A stretch of 64,000 bases of DNA from Caulobacterales bacterium 32-69-10 (GTDB taxonomy: Bacteria > Pseudomonadota > Alphaproteobacteria > Caulobacterales > Caulobacteraceae): assembly GCA_002280485.1 (NCBI GenBank), contig NCED01000002.1:1-64000 (forward strand), read 5' to 3'. Below, in pieces: positions 58,345 through 64,000 of this stretch. Position numbers and translations under genes: made by a program. The notes under the pieces are model-generated. The model saw only the letters and a program-made list of their open reading frames with translations, was not told where the DNA came from and did not search any database. Position 1 is the first letter of the stretch. Every line of letters starts with the position of its first letter.

Positions 58345-60408
58345 CTATTCGGCGGCGAACCGGTAGGCGTCGTCATCGGCTGCGGGCGGCTCGGTCGCCT
58401 CGCCTTCCGGCTCCGGGGCCTCCGGTTCCGCCGCATCGGAGACGGTGCGCAGTACGGACGGAAGCCAGCCCTTGCCCTCGACCAGCCGCTCGGCGGCATC
58501 GGCCATGTCGCCCTTCTTGAACCCGGCGATCCGCCCGGCTTCCTCGGGCGTGGTCGCCTCGGTCACCGCTTCCAGAACCCGCGCCTTGGACACGCGGGAG
58601 AAATAGCTGGCGGCGGTGGCGGTCCACGTTCCTGTCATATCCAGACCGGTGGCGGTCGCCAGCGTCTCGGCATGGGCGAGGGCGTCCGGCTTGCGGTCGT
58701 GGGGGTCGCGCACGGCATAGAGGCCGACGCCCGCGCAACAGGCCATCAGGTCCAGAAGGTCCGACGGCGGCACGGTCATGAGCACGGCCCAGAGGTCTCG
58801 CGCCTCTTCCGGCAGACGGGCGCCCCACGCCTCCAGCCGGTCGGCCACCCGCCGCCCGGCCGGGCTGTCGCTGACGCCGGGCGCCAGCCGCTCCAGACCG
58901 GTCACGCCCAGACGCAGTTGCAGGGGCGTCCACGTCCCCCACGCCGGGTAGAAGACCTGCAAGGCCAGCGCATGGACCACCACCGTCAGGGCGATGTTTT
59001 CATCGGCCTGAACCGCATCGCGCAGCCCCATGGTCCGATGGGCGGTGAGGTCGATCACCAGCCGTTCGGACAGGGGCGCCGGTCCCTCGTCGGCCTCGGC
59101 TTCCGGCGCGGGCGGGGCCGTTTCGCCGTCCTGCGTCTCCGCCTCGGACCAGCTTTCCGGGGCGTCCGGATCGGGCGCCCGGTCGCTGACCGCATCCTCG
59201 GCCCTGACCAGACCCCGCTCGAACCGGGCCAGTCCGTCGTGGCCCAGCAGGACCATGACCCCGGCCCGCGCCTTGACCTCGGCGGGATAGTCGAAGTCCG
59301 GGCCGAAGGCTTGCAGGGCCTTGTCGATCTCTTCCAGCCGGGCGTCGGCTTCGGGCGTCAGCCCTTCCGGCCCGGCCTCGGAGACGAGGGCGTCGTATTC
59401 CTCGGACAGGGCGGCGATCTGCGCCGCATCGTCCTCGGACCGGACGACCTCGACCGGATAGACCCGGCCCAGGGCGTTGACGGCGACATAGTCGGACGCG
59501 GCCTCGGCCCATTTCCAGTCCTCGCGCTGGCGCGCCTCGTCGGCCAGAGCGGTGAGCTTGTCGCCCACCATCCGGTCCAGCAGGGCCGGGGCTTCCAGCC
59601 AGCCGCCGCCGTCCTCGGTGAACAGGTCGCGCAGCACCGAACCGCCCTCGGCCTCATACGCCTCGACGCCGACGAAGACGGCGCGGCGGTCGTCCGCCCT
59701 GACCTTGGCCTCGGTCATGGCCCGGCGAATGGCGTGGACGGGACGGTACTCGCCCAACTGCTCGAACACCTGACGCTGCCGGTCCTGATCGCCGCTGACG
59801 CAGAAGGCCATCAACTGATCAAGCGCCAGCGCCCCCTCCCGATAGGCCGCCATCAGCTCCGGGGCCGCCGCCCCGAGCCGCAGACGTTGACGCACTACGG
59901 TCGCCGTGACGCCGAACCGGGCGCCGATCTCCTCGGCGCCATAGCCCTTCTCGTCCGCCAGCCGCTTGAACGCCTCGAACTGGTCGGCGGGGTGCATGGC
60001 CTCGCGGGTGGTGTTTTCGTCGAGACTGATTTCATGGGCGTCATTCTCGGTATCTACGACAACCTTGACCGGATGGGTCCGCTTGATCTGCTTGCGCTTG
60101 GCCAAGAGCCTCAGGCCCTGACGGCGCCCCTCCCCGATGGTTACGAGGTAATTGCCGGTGGCCGTCCCGTCCTCGCCGCGTTCGATCTCGACCACGGGCG
60201 GCTGCAACACCCCCTTGACCTTGATGGAGGCGGCGAACGCCTCGATGGTCGCCGCGCTGTGCGGCACCTTCCGGGCGTTCTTCGGGGACGCCTTCAACCG
60301 GTTCAGCGGAACCACGATCTCCGCACCGTGAACCGGCTCCTGATCCGCTCCGGTCGCGGCGGCGCCAGCCGCCGCAGGGATACGGGCTTGGGTGGATTGA
60401 GCAGTCAT
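58345..60408 (-). CDS. Large ParB/RepB/Spo0J-like DNA-binding protein
   Basis: ATG 60408 has AAAGGAGG 5 bases upstream. The 687-residue protein has the ParB N-terminal CTPase-like domain: VVPLNRLKASPKNARKV, then IKVKGVLQPPVVEI and the GEGRRQGLRLL box, typical of ParB (GERR.RA). A helix-turn-helix follows near 150-170 (GYGAEEIGARFGVTATVVRQRLRLG). The long C-terminal region (residues 260-687) is unusual and acidic, with 430 residues beyond the standard length. No parA is adjacent. Such ParB-like proteins are widespread on integrative elements and need not serve partition. A hairpin in its leader may control it. Confidence 0.75.
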   Translation of the reverse strand: MTAQSTQARIPAAAGAAATGADQEPVHGAEIVVPLNRLKASPKNARKVPHSAATIEAFAASIKVKGVLQPPVVEIERGEDGTATGNYLVTIGEGRRQGLRLLAKRKQIKRTHPVKVVVDTENDAHEISLDENTTREAMHPADQFEAFKRLADEKGYGAEEIGARFGVTATVVRQRLRLGAAAPELMAAYREGALALDQLMAFCVSGDQDRQRQVFEQLGEYRPVHAIRRAMTEAKVRADDRRAVFVGVEAYEAEGGSVLRDLFTEDGGGWLEAPALLDRMVGDKLTALADEARQREDWKWAEAASDYVAVNALGRVYPVEVVRSEDDAAQIAALSEEYDALVSEAGPEGLTPEADARLEEIDKALQAFGPDFDYPAEVKARAGVMVLLGHDGLARFERGLVRAEDAVSDRAPDPDAPESWSEAETQDGETAPPAPEAEADEGPAPLSERLVIDLTAHRTMGLRDAVQADENIALTVVVHALALQVFYPAWGTWTPLQLRLGVTGLERLAPGVSDSPAGRRVADRLEAWGARLPEEARDLWAVLMTVPPSDLLDLMACCAGVGLYAVRDPHDRKPDALAHAETLATATGLDMTGTWTATAASYFSRVSKARVLEAVTEATTPEEAGRIAGFKKGDMADAAERLVEGKGWLPSVLRTVSDAAEPEAPEPEGEATEPPAADDDAYRFAAE

Positions 60409-60421
60409 GTCTGCCTCCTTT

Positions 60422-60467
60422 GGGCAAGGGTTGCAGGCACGCGAAACGCGCGCCTGAAACCCTGCCC
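60422..60467 (-). promoter_or_regulatory. Long imperfect hairpin just upstream of the parB-like gene
   Basis: The arms GGGC/AGGGTT/CAGGC and GCCTG/AACCCT/GCCC pair across 60422-60467 with single-base bulges and a short CGCG-AAA-CGCG tip, about 19 bp. It lies in the leader, 4-10 bases before the Shine-Dalgarno on the minus strand. It could be an autoregulatory operator, a ParB-binding site or an mRNA attenuator. Confidence 0.5.
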
Positions 60468-60737
60468 GTCGGCGAGACCGGGGTAGCAAGGGCCAGGGCG
60501 GATCGGCCGGAGGGGGATCGCCCGGCCTGCACAAGCCTCGTATCGATCGCGGGCATCGCCCCTGTCGCCGGCGCGGAAGGCCGGGGAGACCGGCCGATCC
60601 GGCGGCGGAGCCGCTTCACCCTGGCCCGCGCGAGGGCGGAGCCCTTAGATCTTCAGAGGCATGCGATCGCGGTTCGGCCAGCCGAATCAGCGAGGGTGAT
60701 GTCCCTTCGCCGATTGCGGCCCACACGGAGTGCCCAG

Positions 60738-61046
60738 ATGACCACCGCTGCATCCCCCGCCCGACCCGTCTGCTACGCCCGGATCATTCTGACGGCCGCA
60801 GGCGTTCAACTCCCCCGTCAGCACTTTTTGGTCGCCGGATCCACGCCGGCTCAGATCAACAGCGTCGCAATCGGCCTACGCGACGCGCACGATCAGGCTG
60901 ACAACTATCTTAACAAAACTGTTCCGGCCGCCGAAGTGCCGGAGCACGTCCTGCTCCAGGATGGTCAGTCGCTGCCTCTCGACGTCGAGCTGAGTTGGTT
61001 CGACAACGATCTGGGCAAGGTGGATTGGTCGAAGCTGAGGATCTGA
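60738..61046 (+). CDS. Small unrecognised protein
   Basis: ATG 60738 gives a 102-residue protein (MTTAASPARPVCYARIILTAAG) with a beta-strand pattern: DNYLNKTVPAAEVPEHVLLQDG, LPLDVELSWFDNDLGKV. It is cytoplasmic. The divergent region of 329 bases to the parB-like gene contains the leader hairpin and promoters. No family recognised; the C-terminus ends WSKLRI. Confidence 0.45.
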   Translation: MTTAASPARPVCYARIILTAAGVQLPRQHFLVAGSTPAQINSVAIGLRDAHDQADNYLNKTVPAAEVPEHVLLQDGQSLPLDVELSWFDNDLGKVDWSKLRI

Positions 61047-61091
61047 TTGTCAGCAGGCGGCGGCGAGCGTTCAGGACGTGCTACCCGTGTG

Positions 61092-61991
61092 TCAGCCCGC
61101 GATCCGCACCGAGATCGGACAGTGGTCCGACGGGTGCTCGGCCTCGGGCACACCACCGTAGACATATTCCTCGAAGGACCCCGGCTCGATCCGGGCGGTC
61201 GCGGCGACGCCCGTGGCGATGAAGTCGATGTATTCGCGATACCGCGCCTTGCAGCCCGCCGACCGGTCGCCCGAGGTCAGGTTCAGGGTCGAACCCCCGG
61301 GGTCGCCGTCGTTCAGGTCCGCCAGGAAGGCGTCGTTGCGGCTGGCGAGACGACGGTTCCAGTCACCCAGCACGACGAAGGCCGTCCCCTCGCGAGCGCG
61401 CGCCTCGGTCCATCCTTCCAGCACCGGCAGCTGGTCGAAGAGCACGGGGCAGTCAGGGTCGGTCGGCTCGCGGCCGGAGTTGCAGCCAGACTTCAGATGC
61501 ACCGCCAGGAGCCGGACCGGCCGTCCGCGCGACACGGTGACATCCACGCCCCAGCGCAGATCGGGGTTACCAAGGGCCAGGGCGCTGAGGTCGGGGTTGC
61601 GAGTCCAGGGCACGCCCTTGCGGATGGCGAAGCCGACGGCCTGATTCTGAATGTAAAGTCCCGGACGCCCGCGGCACTCGCCGCTGCGCGTGCTGGCCGG
61701 ACGGCCGGACATGACCACGTCGTAGAGCGCCGGGTCGAACACCCGCTCGGCGGCGGCCCGGTTCTGCACCTCCTGGAAGGCGATCACGTCGGCCCCGAGG
61801 GCCGAGGCGTGCGCCCGCAGACGGGCGTAGTCCGCCCCGGTGCGTGGGCTGCAGCCCTCCCCGTCCCGTTCGGCCAGATGCTCCATATTCCAGCTGGCGA
61901 TCTTGAGGCTACCGCCGTCGCGGGGCGGCGTCATGCCGATGCAGCCCGACAGGAGGGCGGCCGAGAGGGTGAGGGCGATCAGGGATTTCAT
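61092..61991 (-). CDS. Lipoprotein endonuclease/exonuclease/phosphatase family protein
   Basis: ATG 61991 starts a lipoprotein signal (LIALTLSAALLSGCIG, lipobox LSGC), so the 299-residue enzyme is in the envelope. EEP motifs are present: LKIASWNMEHL, VIAFQEVQN with the metal-binding Glu, AVHLKSGCNSG, VVLGDWNRRL and HPSDHCPISV. Family members cleave phosphodiesters in DNA, RNA, lipids or nucleotides. Substrate unknown; outward location suggests scavenging of extracellular DNA or defence against it. The Cys-rich loops (SGCNSGREPTDPDC) may form disulfides. Confidence 0.75.
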   Translation of the reverse strand: MKSLIALTLSAALLSGCIGMTPPRDGGSLKIASWNMEHLAERDGEGCSPRTGADYARLRAHASALGADVIAFQEVQNRAAAERVFDPALYDVVMSGRPASTRSGECRGRPGLYIQNQAVGFAIRKGVPWTRNPDLSALALGNPDLRWGVDVTVSRGRPVRLLAVHLKSGCNSGREPTDPDCPVLFDQLPVLEGWTEARAREGTAFVVLGDWNRRLASRNDAFLADLNDGDPGGSTLNLTSGDRSAGCKARYREYIDFIATGVAATARIEPGSFEEYVYGGVPEAEHPSDHCPISVRIAG

Positions 61992-62176
61992 GACGGGGGC
62001 CTCGCGGTGAAGGGTGCGGCCCGGCCGACGGCGGGTCGGCGCGGGACCGCTGCCGGGCGCAAGGTCGGTCGCGGTCCGGCGGTCTCGCCTATCGCATCGA
62101 ACCGATTCCCGCGATGCGTCATTCGCGGCGATCCGCGTCGATTGCGCCGGGGCGGCGAGCCTGTAGGCTGGCCGCT
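61992..62176. other. Intergenic region upstream of the EEP lipoprotein; no gene seen
   Basis: GC-rich, no supported frame. Together with the repeat at 62177-62289 it makes a 322-base gene-free gap and probably holds the promoters of the divergent neighbours. Confidence 0.4.
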
Positions 62177-62289
62177 GACGGGTTCCGGAACGATAGGGAC
62201 CGACCGGGAGCCGGGGGACGTCCCTGACGTCGGCGGCGGCCGGTTCTGAAACCCCGGGCTTCCTCACAGAAGTTCCAGGCCCGTCCCCC
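62177..62289. repeat. Dispersed ~112-bp intergenic repeat, copy B
   Basis: Same length and similar sequence as 36609-36720, including GTTCCGGAAC near its start and ACAGAAGTTCCAG before a C-rich end. Here it lies between the EEP gene (minus strand) and the gene at 62314 (plus strand), 25 bases before the latter's GTG. Confidence 0.55.
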
Positions 62290-62313
62290 ATTCGCCGTCA
62301 CGAAAGGATCGCC

Positions 62314-62598
62314 GTGGCCGATGAGTTCACCGCCGAGGAAACGGCCCTCTATGACGAGCTGGCGGAACGGGCGGGCGAGGTCGCGCGCCGGATCCTGGCC
62401 GAACGCGGCCTGATCTATCTTGACGATCTCGCTCCCGAGGCCGCCCGCGACCTGCTTCGGATCGCCTGGCGCGAAGCCGCCCAGGCGCGGTTCGAAGGCC
62501 AGGATGTCAGCGAGCTCCATGCGGAGATCGACCTGATGGTCGACAGCCTCGTCATGAGCTCCGAAAGCGGCGGCGCCGCCCCGGCCTCGATTCACTAG
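62314..62598 (+). CDS. Small unrecognised helical protein
   Basis: GTG 62314 gives a 94-residue protein (MADEFTAEETALYDELAER) of strong helical character (RAGEVARRILAERGLIYLD; AARDLLRIAWREAAQ). No motif recognised. The start is 25 bases behind repeat copy B. It overlaps the convergent gene at 62595 by 4 bases. Confidence 0.5.
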   Translation: MADEFTAEETALYDELAERAGEVARRILAERGLIYLDDLAPEAARDLLRIAWREAAQARFEGQDVSELHAEIDLMVDSLVMSSESGGAAPASIH

Positions 62599-62888
62599 GC
62601 GGGAGCGCGCGAGTCCTCCGGCGTGCGCGCCCTGAGATCGCGATAGGGGTCGCCTCTCTCCCCGGCCTCCGCCCGCGAAAGCAGCTTCGTCTCGAAGTGC
62701 GACGACACGAGGATCCGGATCTCGCGGTACCGAAGCCCGTCATGCAGGGTGGCGCAGGTCGCCTTGACCGTCGACAGAGGGCCCAACCAGTCGTCCGTCT
62801 GCACCGTCACGGCGCCGGGCTGCTGGTCTGGCGAAGCCGCCTCGGCGAACATGCGGTCGAGGGCCTGGTCGAGTTCGTCGTGGGTCAT
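62595..62888 (-). CDS. Small unrecognised protein
   Basis: The 97-residue protein (MTHDELDQALDRMFAEAAS) has a helical start and a beta-rich middle (VTVQTDDWLGPLSTVKATCATL; REIRILVSSHFETKLL). No domain recognised. Convergent with the gene at 62314. About 140 bases without a gene separate it from the next. Confidence 0.45.
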   Translation of the reverse strand: MTHDELDQALDRMFAEAASPDQQPGAVTVQTDDWLGPLSTVKATCATLHDGLRYREIRILVSSHFETKLLSRAEAGERGDPYRDLRARTPEDSRAPA

Positions 62889-63028
62889 GACCTGCGACTA
62901 GGCGGAGTCGGCGGCGGCGTCCTCCCCCGCGCGATGCAGGACGACGTTCGGACGAACTGCTTTCGACGTGGCGTCTGGGGTCGACGGCTTCATCCGGAAG
63001 CCGACCGACCCCGACCTTGCGACGGGTG

Positions 63029-64000
63029 CTAACCTTGAGCCAGCGGCGCCGCCGGCCCGGCCGTGGCAACGCCTGGCGGCGGAGTTCGCATGAACGGCGG
63101 CAGTCCGTCGATTTCGTACTGTTCCATCGACGCGACGCGACGTTCTTCGCTCATCTTCACAAGCGCTCGACCCGCTTCCAGCTTCTCTTCAGGCATGTCG
63201 CCGAACATCACCTCTCCGAACTGATTGAGCAGCGAGTGTTCGACCCCCTTGAAGGAGAAGTCGTTGTGCCAGCCGTTGGCGAGGATAAAGAGCAGCAGAC
63301 GCTCGCAGTTCTCCGGCAGGTCCTTCCCCTTCAGCCACTGACCGTAAAGCCAGAGTGCGACGTCAGCCATCTGGATGCCGGCGCTCTGATCGTCGGGCTT
63401 CATGACGAAGAGACTGCCCGGAGCCCGCTGCAGGGAGTATCGCTCGCCAGCCCATTCGATGACATCCGGCGAGGCGTTGGAAAACAGACCGTGCCAGGAG
63501 CTCAGCGTACGGCCGAACTCGTTCTGCTCATCGTGGATGATCGACGCGATCTTCTTGTTCAGGCGGCTGGACATGGACTGGAGCCCTTCCAGAAGGTTCG
63601 CGAAGGCCACCAGATTGGGGAAGTGGCCTTGTTTGGCGAGCTTCTGCTCGGTGGCGAACTGGACGCACTCCGGGTGAGCGATGATCCAGTCCAGCCCCTG
63701 CCCCAGCAACTCGCGCGAACGCGCATCGGGCAGGATGTCGAGCCGGGCCTTGATCGCCTCGCAGATCGGCGGAAGCGCTGCGCGCGCGTCCGCTTCCTTG
63801 GGCATCAGCAGGCACTTCCAGAAATCCCGGGCGATATCATCGGTGATGACGCCGGCGAGCTTGAACGCTCCGATGATCTTGAGCGGCTTCAGATTATAGG
63901 CGTGCCACGGGACGGCGGCGTTCTCCCCGGAATCGAACAGGGTGTCGAACATCTTGGTCGCCAGCAGGTACTTCTTCTCGACCCTCGAGACGAAGAAGGT
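63029..64000 (-). CDS. DUF3800-like protein, N-terminus beyond the window
   Basis: The frame is open to the right edge, so the protein starts outside; 323 residues are visible. Features of DUF3800 appear: IIHDEQNEFGRTLSSWHG and GIQMADVALWLYGQWLKG, plus the preceding FFVSRVEKKYLLATKMFD. An internal ATG at 63952 is not the true start. RNase H-like activity is suspected for the family. A second DUF3800-like gene is at 40514. Tail is Pro-rich. Confidence 0.65.
   Translation of the reverse strand, partial: TFFVSRVEKKYLLATKMFDTLFDSGENAAVPWHAYNLKPLKIIGAFKLAGVITDDIARDFWKCLLMPKEADARAALPPICEAIKARLDILPDARSRELLGQGLDWIIAHPECVQFATEQKLAKQGHFPNLVAFANLLEGLQSMSSRLNKKIASIIHDEQNEFGRTLSSWHGLFSNASPDVIEWAGERYSLQRAPGSLFVMKPDDQSAGIQMADVALWLYGQWLKGKDLPENCERLLLFILANGWHNDFSFKGVEHSLLNQFGEVMFGDMPEEKLEAGRALVKMSEERRVASMEQYEIDGLPPFMRTPPPGVATAGPAAPLAQG

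Overview
This is a 64 kb high-GC window. Gene style points to an alphaproteobacterium, probably Caulobacterales and close to Brevundimonas. The clues are a GTTC-N7-GTTC type LexA box, an imuA-imuB-dnaE2 mutasome, ArdC and DUF736 plasmid/ICE genes, and many TTG/GTG starts. The species is inferred, not proven. Positions 1-1710 look like host chromosome: the start of a lipoprotein gene and a damaged SLC13-type permease. At 1711-1767 lies the 3' half of a tRNA-Leu(UAA) gene (minus strand, anticodon loop to CCA) whose 5' half is absent. That is the classic scar of integration into a tRNA, so everything from about 1768 to the window end is read here as one large integrative, mobilisable element. No integrase, ParA or type IV secretion gene is in the window, so the element should extend beyond 64000.

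Region 1768-6429 holds four unrecognised genes and an 828-bp IS5-family element. The IS has replaced the start codon of one of them. The pair at 3926-6429 includes a protein with a HEPN-like RNase motif.

Region 6521-32170 is a metal-resistance block. The first half is a Ni/Co-type module: dmeR (with the H3/C35/H60/H64 RcnR fingerprint), dmeF, a His-rich exported protein, a CzcCBA/CnrCBA-like RND pump, an acyltransferase, a HupE-like permease, an anchor protein and a convergent NreB-like exporter. Three related TACT-N7-AGTA type sites tie these units together. The second half is a long minus-strand run beginning at a CadR/PbrR-like MerR regulator. It includes two short CDF-like proteins, a His-rich protein, a second RND CBA set, an ICMT-like methyltransferase, a P1B-4-type ATPase with His-rich linker, a DUF305 protein and a second acyltransferase. 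A MerC-like gene lies beside it.

Region 32192-42928 carries a three-gene Lamassu/ABC-3C defence operon (Cap4-type nuclease, middle component, SMC-like ATPase with zinc motif). It is followed by remnants of LuxR and LPD7 genes, a MOBP relaxase with MobC and an RP4-like nic site, an HTH protein, an Abi_2 (HEPN) plus DUF3800-like pair, ArdC and DUF736.

Region 43276-49453 is an SOS unit: yedK divergent from imuA-imuB-dnaE2, with a perfect LexA box. Right behind it, 49537-55314 encodes a three-gene cluster: an Mrr-like nuclease domain on a 972-residue protein, a nucleotidyltransferase-HEPN fusion and a DUF4209-like HEPN protein. It resembles no system I can name and is the best candidate here for something undescribed. 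The rest (55371-64000) holds element housekeeping and unknown genes: a large ParB-like protein with a hairpin in its leader, a lipoprotein endonuclease/exonuclease/phosphatase, two copies of a 112-bp intergenic repeat (the other at 36609) and a truncated DUF3800 gene at the edge.
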